Shown piece by piece: positions 1 through 8,216 of a stretch of 42,588 bases of DNA. A program made the translations under genes and the position numbers. The stretch's first letter is position 1. Each line of letters begins with the position of its first letter. Below the pieces are notes generated by a model that was not told where the DNA came from, searched no databases, and was given only the letters and a program-made list of their open reading frames with translations. Source of the DNA: an uncultured Elusimicrobiales bacterium (lineage in GTDB: Bacteria > Elusimicrobiota > Elusimicrobia > Elusimicrobiales > Elusimicrobiaceae); assembly GCA_944326765.1 (NCBI GenBank), contig CALVFE010000010.1, positions 1 to 42,588 of the forward strand, read 5' to 3'.

Positions 1-873
1 TTAAAAAAAGTACGCCAAATTGAAATCCAGACGAACAAATTGGTGTCGGAAACGTTCGCCGGAGAGTATTTGAGCACCTTCAAAGGACAGGGAATTGAAT
101 TTTCCGAAGTGCGCGAATATACGCCGGGCGATGATATCCGCTCTATCGACTGGAACGTTACCGCACGCACAGGCGTACCCTATATCAAAAAATACAACGA
201 GGAACGCGAACTGACGCTGATGATCGCGTGCGACGTGTCCGCCTCGCAGAAATTTGGTTCTTTCAATAAACTGAAACTGGAAACAGCCGCGGAATTGGCC
301 GCTTTATTTGCCTTTTCCGCCATCAAGAACAGCGATAAAGTGGGGTTGATGTTGTTTTCAGACCAAATAGAACTTTTTGTTCCCCCCCGCAAAGGGAAAA
401 AACATGTATTGCGTTTAATTCGCGAACTGATTGCTTTTGAACCCAAAAACAAAGGGACAAATATCGGACTGTGCTTGGAAACCTTATCGAAGGTAATCAA
501 GCGGCAGGGCATTTTAATTTTGATATCGGATTTTCTGGCTCCGGTTTCCTCTTTTTCCAAACCGTTTAAACTGGCCGCCCGCAAATTTGATTTAATTCCC
601 GTTATCGTGCAAGACAAACTGGAAGCCCGGCTTCCTTTTATAAATGCCTGTATAGACGTAACTGATCCGGAAACCGGAGCGGAGGATTTTTTATGCCTTT
701 CTTCCGGCGAGATTAACGACGCCTTGGCGGATCATACCCGTACCCAAGACTTAAATTTACAAGCGTTGTTTAATCCGTATAAAATAGAACCTATCCGCGT
801 TGACACCGCGCTTCCGCCGGCCGATCCGGTTATTGCGTTTTTCAAACAGCGCGCCAAAAAAATCAGGAGATAG
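1..873 (+). CDS. DUF58 domain protein of the Bat/MoxR operon (5' end outside window)
   Basis: The reading frame is open from base 1, so the start lies upstream. The first in-window start-like codon (TTG at 40) falls inside the conserved domain and is not the true start. About 290 residues are visible. The DUF58 signature EYTPGDDIRSIDW is followed by a VWA-like stretch with DVSAS (Asp codon at 232-234), and the protein ends in a basic tail. DUF58 proteins usually sit directly behind a MoxR AAA+ ATPase and ahead of VWA membrane proteins. They are thought to work with MoxR in assembly or metal-insertion-like chaperone tasks, though the true substrate is generally unknown. The next gene starts 2 bases after the stop, so this is the head part of one operon. 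The moxR gene is expected just left of the window but is not seen. Confidence 0.9.
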   Translation, partial: LKKVRQIEIQTNKLVSETFAGEYLSTFKGQGIEFSEVREYTPGDDIRSIDWNVTARTGVPYIKKYNEERELTLMIACDVSASQKFGSFNKLKLETAAELAALFAFSAIKNSDKVGLMLFSDQIELFVPPRKGKKHVLRLIRELIAFEPKNKGTNIGLCLETLSKVIKRQGILILISDFLAPVSSFSKPFKLAARKFDLIPVIVQDKLEARLPFINACIDVTDPETGAEDFLCLSSGEINDALADHTRTQDLNLQALFNPYKIEPIRVDTALPPADPVIAFFKQRAKKIRR

Positions 874-875
874 CC

Positions 876-1787
876 GTGAAAAAAACCGTATTTTTTCTAT
901 TATTTTTAGCGGGAACGCTTCCGCTGGCGGCGCAGGAAATCAGCGTGGTGGAAAAACACGCCCCGCAAACGGTTCCTTTCGCGCAGCCGTTTGCCCTGCA
1001 ATTTATATTATCCCATACGCCAGGCTATGAAGTAACGGTAAACGAAGAATCGCTTTCCGGCGACTTTGAAATTACGCAAGTTTCTTCGTCCGACAATTCC
1101 CCCGGTACGATTACCTATGATTTTACCGCGCTTCCCTTTACCTTGGGCAAAACTACTTTTACCGTTACTTTTGAACTAACCCAAGACGGAAAACCGTTTG
1201 CCGACACGCAGCAGGAGGTATTTATAGAAGTCCCCCGAGCCAAGACATTCGACGACCCCAACCTGCGCGAAATCCGCCCGCCGCATATTCCTTCGGGCTG
1301 GTTGGCCTGGCTGCTGGCGGCGATCTTATTGGGCAGTCTGATTTATGTATGGTACTATTGGTACAAACGGCTGCACCAGCGTGCGCTTGCCGTTTTACCG
1401 CAACAGGACACCCGCCCCGGCAATGTAATTGCCTTATCCAAAATAGACGCCTTGCTGGACAGCGGACTGTGGGAAAACCAACAGTATAAGCTTTTTTACA
1501 TTACGCTTTCCGACATTTTGCGCGAATATTTATGGAGGCAATTTCATATAGACGCCTCCGCCGACACCACGGCCGAACTCCTGCGCCGGGTAAAGAATAT
1601 GCCGCAGATGTCCTCTTTAATGTACCAACTGCGTGATTTTTTAAGTTCGGGGGATTTGGTGAAATTCGCCAAAGCCATTCCCAGCGAGCAAATCCGGGAT
1701 AAAGACGTAAAACTGCTGCGGGAAATTATCGTAGAAACCGCTCCCAAAGAACTCACCGCCCGCCCGCAAGAGGAGGAAAAAGCATGA
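876..1787 (+). CDS. Bat-operon membrane protein with signal peptide and one TM (DUF4381/BatD-like)
   Basis: A 303-residue protein starting at GTG 876, with AGGAGA five bases upstream. Residues 1-19 form a signal peptide ending LAAQ. Residues about 20-125 are a beta-rich extracytoplasmic region. One strong transmembrane segment follows at about 143-162 (rich in W, L and Y), then a cytoplasmic helical domain of about 140 residues. Proteins of this plan occupy the slot between DUF58 and the VWA proteins in Bat/MoxR operons. The cytoplasmic tail resembles the tail of BatD-type proteins. It overlaps the next gene by four bases (ATGA at 1784-1787), so translation is probably coupled. Its specific biochemical role is not known. 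The family assignment rests on architecture and position more than on a diagnostic motif. Confidence 0.75.
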   Translation: MKKTVFFLLFLAGTLPLAAQEISVVEKHAPQTVPFAQPFALQFILSHTPGYEVTVNEESLSGDFEITQVSSSDNSPGTITYDFTALPFTLGKTTFTVTFELTQDGKPFADTQQEVFIEVPRAKTFDDPNLREIRPPHIPSGWLAWLLAAILLGSLIYVWYYWYKRLHQRALAVLPQQDTRPGNVIALSKIDALLDSGLWENQQYKLFYITLSDILREYLWRQFHIDASADTTAELLRRVKNMPQMSSLMYQLRDFLSSGDLVKFAKAIPSEQIRDKDVKLLREIIVETAPKELTARPQEEEKA

Positions 1788-2911
1788 TCTATTTCTTTCT
1801 GATCAGCGTTCTTTTGCTTTTAATCTCGCTGGGCTGCAGTCTGTTCATGCGACGCCATTACAAAACAATGGCCGTTTTGGTGGCGGCATGTTCTACGCTG
1901 GCAGTCGTAAGTCTGGCGGGAGTGCTGTTTGAAAAATGGGCTGGAGGCCGGGCGGAATTCGTCCACCCTTGGGCTTTCGTTTTATTAATTATTCCTTTTG
2001 CCGTTTTGATGGCGCAAACCCTTTTCCGCGGGGCATTTTCCCGGCGTATTGCTTACCCGATGACGCATCTAATGGTAGAGCAGTCCTCTCTGCGCGTTCT
2101 TTTTACTCGGTGGCTCCCGCTCTCTCTCTATACCTTGGCATTTATATTCATGGTGGCCGCTTTGGCCCGGCCGGTCAAGGTGGATAGAACCGTACTGCCT
2201 CCCACCGAAGGGATTGACATTATTTTGCTGATGGACGTTTCCGCTTCCATGCAGAAACAGGATTTTTATCCCAACCGCTTTATAGCCGCCCAACAAACGG
2301 CTTCCCGTTTTATTTCGAAACGTTTTAACGACCGTATTGGACTGGTTGCTTTTGCCAAGGAAGCCATGCTCCAAGCGCCGCTGACGTTGGATCACGAAGC
2401 TTTGCAGGAATATCTCTCCACGCTCTATCTGGGGGTGGTCGATCCGAACTATACCGCTATCGGAGACGCATTGGGAGTGGCGGCCAATCATTTAAAAGAC
2501 AGCAAAGCCAAAAGCAAAGTGATTATTCTGCTTACGGACGGCGATTCCAATGCCGGCGCAATTGCCCCGCAGATGGCCGCCCAAGCGGCGGCGGCCTATG
2601 GGATCCGCGTCTATACCGTGGGCACGGCCAGCGCGCCGGGAGACGGACTTTATTCCAGTGCGGAAGATGAAATTAACGAAGGGTTAATGATGGAAATCGC
2701 CAATGCAACCGGCGGCAAATTCTACCGCGCCAAAAACGAGGCGGAACTCACTCAGATTTACGACACTATCAACGAATTGGAAAAAACCGAATTTGCGCCC
2801 AGTTCTATTATCAACCGCAGTGATGCCTATCAGCCGCTGTTGTTGCTGGCGCTGACGGCCGTTTTGGCGGCATTTATATTGGAAAAATTGTTTTTTATCA
2901 AGGTACCTTAA
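1784..2911 (+). CDS. batA: BatA-like VWA domain membrane protein
   Basis: A 375-residue inner-membrane protein. Hydrophobic segments lie near residues 1-20, 28-50, 62-80 and 113-130, with a last one at about 350-370, and a von Willebrand factor A domain sits between the fourth and fifth. The MIDAS metal site is intact: DVSAS begins at D151, with a later YTAIGDAL threonine and a LLTDGDSNAG aspartate. AGAGGAGGA precedes the ATG. Two VWA proteins in tandem (this one and the next) are the hallmark of Bat operons, whose products form membrane complexes linked to stress or oxygen tolerance in Bacteroides and Leptospira. The symbol is given by order and architecture. The extra N-terminal hydrophobic segments make it longer than a minimal BatA (about 330 residues). 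Confidence 0.85.
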   Translation: MIYFFLISVLLLLISLGCSLFMRRHYKTMAVLVAACSTLAVVSLAGVLFEKWAGGRAEFVHPWAFVLLIIPFAVLMAQTLFRGAFSRRIAYPMTHLMVEQSSLRVLFTRWLPLSLYTLAFIFMVAALARPVKVDRTVLPPTEGIDIILLMDVSASMQKQDFYPNRFIAAQQTASRFISKRFNDRIGLVAFAKEAMLQAPLTLDHEALQEYLSTLYLGVVDPNYTAIGDALGVAANHLKDSKAKSKVIILLTDGDSNAGAIAPQMAAQAAAAYGIRVYTVGTASAPGDGLYSSAEDEINEGLMMEIANATGGKFYRAKNEAELTQIYDTINELEKTEFAPSSIINRSDAYQPLLLLALTAVLAAFILEKLFFIKVP

Positions 2912-2912
2912 T

Positions 2913-3956
2913 ATGGAATTATTTGCCAAACCGATATTTTTGTTATACCTGATACCGATCTGCCTGCTGGCGGGACTGATCGGCTGGGCGGGTTTGAAAT
3001 TAAAAACACACCTGATTCGTTCCTTATTTGGCACACAGGCGTATGCCAAACTGACGGCCAATTTGCGGCCGGTTACACGCTGGCGCGGCAGTTTATTCTT
3101 TGCGACGTTGGTTTTTCTTTTTATCGCATTGGCCGGCCCGCAATGGGGCACCGAAGTAATAGAAGCCCAAGGCACCTTTGCCCAAACAATCATCGCGGTG
3201 GACGTTTCCGCTTCTATGCGCGCGCAGGATTTAAAACCGGACCGGCTGGACAATGCCAAAAAAATGCTTCAAATGCTGGTCAGCAACCTAAAAGAGGAAC
3301 GCATTGGCATCATTGCCTTTACCTCGCAAGCCTATATTCAGTGCCCCATTACTACGGATCAGGACGCCCTGAACTACTTTATTAATTCCTTACAGCCGGA
3401 TATGCTTCCGGTACCCGGTACTTCTTTAGCAGCGCCGGTACAACTGGCCGCGCGGATGCTTTCCAAATATCCCGGGCAGAAAGCGCTTATTTTATTAACC
3501 GATGGGGAAGATCATTCCCCGGAAGAGCTTCAAGCCGCCCGTCAGACGGCTCTTAAAAACGGGATTCGAATTATCGCGATTGGAATCGGCACGAAAGAAG
3601 GCACGCTTATTCCCGCCAAGACGGATCGTTCCGGCCGGATTTTGGAATATAAAAAAGATAAAGACGGCAAAACGGTCGTATCCAAATTAGACGAAAAAAC
3701 CTTGCTGGAATTGGCGCAAGCCACTGACGGAGTCTATATCTCCTACACTACCCCGGCGCAAGTAGCCGCCAAAGTGGAAGAAGCAGTCAAAGGGCTGGAT
3801 CGCTCCGTTTCGAAAACGATGTCTCGAGCCGCCTACAAAAATCGTTACGCCTTTCCGTTGATACTGGCCATACTGTGTTTAGCGGGGTATCTGCTTTGGC
3901 CGCGCGGACAAAAATTTCTACCCGCCGAAACGAAAAAAGAGATTCAAAAAAGGTAA
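2913..3956 (+). CDS. batB: BatB-like VWA domain membrane protein
   Basis: A 347-residue protein with two N-terminal hydrophobic segments (about 8-27 and 60-75), a VWA domain and a C-terminal transmembrane helix (about 313-331) followed by a basic tail. The MIDAS residues are present: DVSAS with Asp at residue 97, the GTSLAAPV threonine and LLTDGEDHS. It starts one base after the stop of the preceding paralogue, so the two form a tandem VWA pair that likely works as a hetero-complex in the inner membrane. The stop codon TAA at 3954-3956 lies inside a -10-like TAAAAT ahead of the next gene. Confidence 0.85.
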   Translation: MELFAKPIFLLYLIPICLLAGLIGWAGLKLKTHLIRSLFGTQAYAKLTANLRPVTRWRGSLFFATLVFLFIALAGPQWGTEVIEAQGTFAQTIIAVDVSASMRAQDLKPDRLDNAKKMLQMLVSNLKEERIGIIAFTSQAYIQCPITTDQDALNYFINSLQPDMLPVPGTSLAAPVQLAARMLSKYPGQKALILLTDGEDHSPEELQAARQTALKNGIRIIAIGIGTKEGTLIPAKTDRSGRILEYKKDKDGKTVVSKLDEKTLLELAQATDGVYISYTTPAQVAAKVEEAVKGLDRSVSKTMSRAAYKNRYAFPLILAILCLAGYLLWPRGQKFLPAETKKEIQKR

Positions 3957-3965
3957 AATAATAGT

Positions 3966-4622
3966 ATGAAAAAATTGCTCTGCTTGGTTTTATTGTTCGC
4001 CGCTTTCTCTGCCCATGCCGGGGTAAGGGCAGAGTTGCGTCAAGGCGGCAAATTATATGAAGATAAAAAATACGGGCAGGCTCTTTCCAAATACACCGAA
4101 GCGCTTCAAAAAGACCCCACAAACGAAGATGCGGCTTTTGGCGCCGGCGCCGCGGCCTATTATTTGAAAGATTACCAATCCGCCGAACAAGCCTTCGAAC
4201 AGACCGCCCAGCAAGCCGGGGAATTAATGCAGGACTCCCTTTTTAATTTAGGCAATACCTACTATCGGGCCGGAAATACTGAAAAAGCAATCGAAGCGTA
4301 TCGACAGGCCATCGTTAAAAACCCGAAAGACAAAGAAGCCGTGCACAATTTACAATTGCTCCTGCAGCAACAGCAAAACCAACAGAACCAAAACAATCAA
4401 AATCAGCAGAATCAGGATCAAAATTCGTCTAACCAATCCCAACAAAATCAAGAAGACAAGGGATCGGCGGCTGATCAGCAGCAGCAAAATCCGTCTAATC
4501 CACAAGACCAGATGAATAAGGACGATGCAAACCGCGTCATGCAAATGGCACGCGAGAACGAATATCGCAAACCCACGCAACCCGGCAATGCGCAGGGAAG
4601 CACGGTGGAAAAAGATTGGTAA
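3966..4622 (+). CDS. batC: BatC-like TPR protein with Q/N-rich tail
   Basis: A 218-residue protein with a signal peptide (residues 1-18, ending AHA), about three TPR repeats (about 22-130) and then an unusual tail of about 50 residues made almost only of Gln, Asn, Asp and Ser. It ends in a short charged segment. TPR proteins with Q-rich low-complexity tails are typical of the BatC slot in Bat operons, where the TPR part is presumed to bind partner Bat proteins in the periplasm. No strong Shine-Dalgarno sequence lies close to the ATG. TAAAAT at 3954-3959 lies six bases before the ATG, so an internal leaderless promoter is possible. Confidence 0.8.
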   Translation: MKKLLCLVLLFAAFSAHAGVRAELRQGGKLYEDKKYGQALSKYTEALQKDPTNEDAAFGAGAAAYYLKDYQSAEQAFEQTAQQAGELMQDSLFNLGNTYYRAGNTEKAIEAYRQAIVKNPKDKEAVHNLQLLLQQQQNQQNQNNQNQQNQDQNSSNQSQQNQEDKGSAADQQQQNPSNPQDQMNKDDANRVMQMARENEYRKPTQPGNAQGSTVEKDW

Positions 4623-4626
4623 ATTT

Positions 4627-6441
4627 ATGAAACGAGTGATTTTATCTTTCTTATTACTCAGTTTGACCGCATTCGCCGCGGCACAGGTATCCGTTGTGGC
4701 GCGGGTAAATAAAACAGCGCTCACGCTAGATGACGAGCTTACCCTCTCCGTAGAAGTAAACGGAGCCGCCGGCAACATGCTAATGCCCGAACTGCCCAGT
4801 CTGCCCGCTTTTAATGTTTATTCCCGGGAAATACGCCAAAGCACTATTAACGGAAATTCCAGCACCGTCTTCCGCTACATACTGCTGCCCCGTTTTGTGG
4901 GAAAAGCCACTATTGGAGCCATTCGCTTTACCCATAACGGCAAAACGTATAAGACGGATCCCATTACCGTAAGTATTTATCGCAATGCCCAAGGAGTACA
5001 AAAATCCCAACCGGCTTCTTCCGCCGCCAAAGCGTCTTCCAACGGCAATTATGATTCCGCCGCCGTCAAACGCCCTCGGGAAACCGCCGATCCGAATCTC
5101 CCCCCGTTGGAACGCAATTTAGCCAATCAAGCTTATGCCCGGGGAGATGAAAATTATTTTTTGGTAGCGGCAGTAAACGACGAAAATCCGTATGTCAACC
5201 AATCGGTTACGTTGGCTGTACGTTTTTATTATAACCGTTCTTTTTACGATGCTCCCTATCAAAAACCCGCCGTTTCCAATATTTTTATGGAAGAAATGGG
5301 TTCCTCCCAAGGTACCCAAAGTATTGGCGGCGTATTGTACCGTTATGAAGAACAACGTTACCAACTGACTGCCCCTTCCGCCGGGAAAGCCACCATCGGT
5401 CCGGCCACCGTGCGGTATATGACGGGATCTTCTCCTTTTTCGGCTTTGGATCGTTTGTTTGGCGGATCTGCAGTCAGTGCAGAAGAAACCGCCCGTTCCG
5501 CGCCCATCACGCTTACGGTACGGCCAGTTCCGTCAGCGGGAAAACCCAAAACCTTTTACGGAGCGGTAGGAACCGGATATACCATTACCGCCGAGGCAGA
5601 CCACACGCAAGTAGAAGCGGGCGAAGCGGTAACCCTTTCTGTTACGGTTAAAGGCCCGGGCAATCTGAAATCGACTTCTGATTTAGAAATCCCCGCTTTA
5701 GACGGTTTTAAATCTTATCCGTCGCAAGCCGTTTCCGACACGACAACCAGCGGCGGAAAGACGGAAGGGTATAAAATTTTTAAAACCGCTCTTGTACCGG
5801 CAGCTTCGGGCATCTACACCATTCCCTCCATAAAATGGTCTTATTTTGATCCGGAATCGAACACTTACAAAACCATTCACACCAATCCGATTACATTACA
5901 AGTTTCCCCTTCCACCAAAACGGACAGCGGCTTTGATTTTGGGGCAGCCGCCTCCACTACAAACGGTTTTCAAACCTTGGGAAAAGATATCGCTTATTTA
6001 AAAACGACGCTCCGCCCGGATATTTCTGTACTGGAGAAAGTAAGCGCCTGGCGACTGATCAACTGGATTATGCTCGTGATTTTAGGGGTCAGTATCCTTT
6101 TTGCCTCCGTAGGGCGCAAATCCCTCGCCCAAAAACGCGCCTATGCCACCGCCCGGGGATTGTTGAAAAAAGCCCAGTCTGACGAAGCGGTTGCGGAAGC
6201 GGTTTCCGGTTATCTACAGCAGAAAATGAAAATCAGTACGGGCAGCCTGCCGCTGAAGGGGATTGTAGCTTCCTTGCACAAACACGGGGTTACGCCTGCC
6301 ACTTCGGAAGCTTTTTCGTTGTTGTGGCAGCGGCTGGATACAGCCCGGTTCGCCCCGGGCGCTCCCGATGCGCAAAACGGACAGGAACTGGCCAGCCAAG
6401 CGTTGGATATTCTAAAACTGCTGGAGGAGGAATCCAAATGA
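4627..6441 (+). CDS. batD: BatD-like protein
   Basis: About 604 residues when started at ATG 4627, five bases after the batC stop. This start is chosen because it opens with a clear signal peptide (MKRVILSFLLLSL, cleavage near AAAQ); the longer open frame upstream runs through batC. A long periplasmic part built of beta-sandwich-like repeats follows, with repeated motifs such as ITVSIYR and ITLTVRP. A single transmembrane segment lies near residues 475-492, and a cytoplasmic helical tail follows. This is the standard BatD plan: a large exported protein anchored near its C terminus. Its last four bases overlap the start of the next gene (ATGA), again indicating coupled translation. Confidence 0.85.
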   Translation: MKRVILSFLLLSLTAFAAAQVSVVARVNKTALTLDDELTLSVEVNGAAGNMLMPELPSLPAFNVYSREIRQSTINGNSSTVFRYILLPRFVGKATIGAIRFTHNGKTYKTDPITVSIYRNAQGVQKSQPASSAAKASSNGNYDSAAVKRPRETADPNLPPLERNLANQAYARGDENYFLVAAVNDENPYVNQSVTLAVRFYYNRSFYDAPYQKPAVSNIFMEEMGSSQGTQSIGGVLYRYEEQRYQLTAPSAGKATIGPATVRYMTGSSPFSALDRLFGGSAVSAEETARSAPITLTVRPVPSAGKPKTFYGAVGTGYTITAEADHTQVEAGEAVTLSVTVKGPGNLKSTSDLEIPALDGFKSYPSQAVSDTTTSGGKTEGYKIFKTALVPAASGIYTIPSIKWSYFDPESNTYKTIHTNPITLQVSPSTKTDSGFDFGAAASTTNGFQTLGKDIAYLKTTLRPDISVLEKVSAWRLINWIMLVILGVSILFASVGRKSLAQKRAYATARGLLKKAQSDEAVAEAVSGYLQQKMKISTGSLPLKGIVASLHKHGVTPATSEAFSLLWQRLDTARFAPGAPDAQNGQELASQALDILKLLEEESK

Positions 6442-7160
6442 AACGGATTTTGCTATTCTTCTGGTTGTTCATCTGTTTCGCAGGGATCTGCCGGGGAGAA
6501 ACAACCCTGCAGCAAGCCGAGGAATTATATCGGCAAGGCAAATTTTCGGCTGCCTTAAGCGTTTACGAAAACGAACTAAAAAAAACCCCAAACGACCCTC
6601 ATCTTTACTACAATATAGGTAACTGCTATTTTAAAATGGGCAGCAAAGGGTTGGCGGCAGCCAATTATTATCGGGCTTTTGAATTGGCTCCGCGCGATGC
6701 GGACATACGCCATAACTTAACCCTTTCGCTGGCGGCGGGCGGAGAGCGGCTGGTTCCTTCCGGTATGCCGGTAATACTGCACCAGGCATTTTTTTATTTA
6801 TCGTATGCGGAACTGAAAGGGCTGTTTTTTGTTTTGTTATGGTTGTTCTGTGCATTGGCCAGCATATGGTTAATTAAACGCAAATTTGGAAAAATGCTGC
6901 TGGCCAGTGCGGTAATACTGGCCATTAGCGGTGGTTGGTTTTATATTCGCCACACGTTGCAACAGCAACACTTGGCGGTAATTGCGGTTCCGGTGGCGGA
7001 AATTCGCAGCGGACCGGGTACCAATTTTCCGGCCAGCGCCAGCGCCGCCCAAGGGCATTTGGTTACGATACAAGACGACAAAGACGAATGGTATGAAGTA
7101 ATCGTCAAATCCCAGGGGATTAAAGGCTGGGTGGAAAAAAGCGCCGTAGAACAGATTTGA
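6438..7160 (+). CDS. batE: BatE-like TPR protein with SH3-like C terminus
   Basis: About 240 residues from ATG 6438, which overlaps the batD stop and is preceded by GGAGGAGGA. The order of parts is signal peptide or anchor (1-20), TPR repeats (about 22-90, including LYYNIGNCYFKMG), two transmembrane helices (about 120-142 and 146-166), then a bacterial SH3-like domain (about 180-240) with the typical VAEIRSGPGTNF and GWVEKSAV pattern. Combined TPR and SH3 domains are typical of BatE, and SH3b domains often contact cell wall or partner proteins. This is the last gene of the Bat operon. The following gmhA starts 14 bases later with its own ribosome site, so read-through is possible. Confidence 0.8.
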   Translation: MKRILLFFWLFICFAGICRGETTLQQAEELYRQGKFSAALSVYENELKKTPNDPHLYYNIGNCYFKMGSKGLAAANYYRAFELAPRDADIRHNLTLSLAAGGERLVPSGMPVILHQAFFYLSYAELKGLFFVLLWLFCALASIWLIKRKFGKMLLASAVILAISGGWFYIRHTLQQQHLAVIAVPVAEIRSGPGTNFPASASAAQGHLVTIQDDKDEWYEVIVKSQGIKGWVEKSAVEQI

Positions 7161-7174
7161 TATGAGGAGTTTTT

Positions 7175-7732
7175 ATGTTTGTCAAACAACAAGCCGATGA
7201 ACTGATTCAAGCCGTTACGTATGTGAAAGAAAACTTGGCCGACAAAGTGGAAGAACTGGCGGCTAAAGTGACAGAAGCCTTTAAAAGAGGCAACAAAGTG
7301 ATTTTGATGGGAAACGGCGGAAGTGCCGCAGACGCGCAGCATATTGCAGCGGAATTTGTGGGGCGTTTTAAAAAAGAACGTCCATCGCTGCCGGCTCTTG
7401 CGCTTAATACCAATTCCTCTACGCTTACCGCCATTGGGAACGATTACTCGTATGATGTGGTTTTCTCCCGCCAGATTGACGGATTTGCCAAAGAAGGCGA
7501 TGTTGTGATTGGCATTTCCACGTCCGGCAACAGCAAAAACGTTTATTTAGCTTTAGGGCTTGCCCAGCGAAAAGGCTGTTATACGGCGGCTTTTTTGGGC
7601 AAAGACGGCGGCATCATCAAAAATATCTGTGATTTGCCGCTGGTGGTAAATGTCAAAGACACCCCCCATATCCAGGCCTGTCATATTTTTATGGCACATT
7701 GTATGTGTGATCTGGTGGATCAAGCTTACTGA
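7175..7732 (+). CDS. gmhA: Phosphoheptose isomerase (D-sedoheptulose-7-phosphate isomerase)
   Basis: A 185-residue SIS-domain protein, close to the usual 190-residue GmhA length. The family motifs are visible: MGNGGSAADAQHIAAEFVGRF, STSGNSKN and the late HIQACHIFMAH. GmhA converts sedoheptulose 7-phosphate to D-glycero-D-manno-heptose 7-phosphate, the first step to ADP-heptose for the lipopolysaccharide inner core. Its presence supports a Gram-negative envelope. TGAGGAG lies upstream of the ATG. The neighbouring rpiB supplies the pentose phosphate branch from which sedoheptulose phosphate comes. Confidence 0.92.
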   Translation: MFVKQQADELIQAVTYVKENLADKVEELAAKVTEAFKRGNKVILMGNGGSAADAQHIAAEFVGRFKKERPSLPALALNTNSSTLTAIGNDYSYDVVFSRQIDGFAKEGDVVIGISTSGNSKNVYLALGLAQRKGCYTAAFLGKDGGIIKNICDLPLVVNVKDTPHIQACHIFMAHCMCDLVDQAY

Positions 7733-7735
7733 TTT

Positions 7736-8188
7736 ATGAAAATAGCAATTGGCTGCGATCATGCGGGTTTTCCGCTGAAAGAAACCGTAAAAGAAACGGT
7801 CAAACGCTTGGGGCACGAAGTTATAGACTGCGGCGCATTCAGCCCAGAACGGACAGATTACCCCGACTACGCCAATGAAGTCGCCAAACGCGTGGCCGGC
7901 GGCGAAGCCGACCGAGGTATCCTGCTCTGCGGCAGCGGCGTGGGCGTTTGCATAACGGCTAACAAAACGAAAGGGATCCGCGCCTGCGTCTGCCACGACG
8001 CTTACAGCGCCCGGCAGGCCGTGGAACACGATGCCTTAAACGTGCTTTGTTTAGGAGCGCGCATTATCGGGACGGCATTGGCCGAAGAATTAACCAAACA
8101 ATTTTTAAAAGCCTCCTTCTTGACGGGTTCCCGCCATGAAGGAAGGTTAAATAAAGTAAAAGCGATCGAAAACGCAAATTTTAAATAA
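7736..8188 (+). CDS. rpiB: Ribose-5-phosphate isomerase B
   Basis: A 150-residue RpiB/LacAB-type protein. Visible signatures are GCDHAGFPLK at the N terminus (D8, H9), the phosphate-binding CGSGVGVCITANK (catalytic-type Cys at residue 65) and VCHDAYSARQAVEHDALN. It interconverts ribose 5-phosphate and ribulose 5-phosphate in the cytosol. It starts three bases after the gmhA stop, without an obvious ribosome site, so it is probably translated by coupling. A six-base-pair hairpin lies directly after the stop, ahead of pgi. Confidence 0.95.
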   Translation: MKIAIGCDHAGFPLKETVKETVKRLGHEVIDCGAFSPERTDYPDYANEVAKRVAGGEADRGILLCGSGVGVCITANKTKGIRACVCHDAYSARQAVEHDALNVLCLGARIIGTALAEELTKQFLKASFLTGSRHEGRLNKVKAIENANFK

Positions 8189-8205
8189 GACCCCCCGGTC
8201 TTAAA
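8187..8205 (+). other. Small inverted repeat between rpiB and pgi
   Basis: AAGACC and GGTCTT are separated by four C bases, directly behind the rpiB stop and about 10 bases before pgi. No T run follows on the plus strand, so it is not a canonical terminator. It could be an mRNA processing or stability element. Function unproven. Confidence 0.35.
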
Positions 8206-8216
8206 AATAGAGGAAG

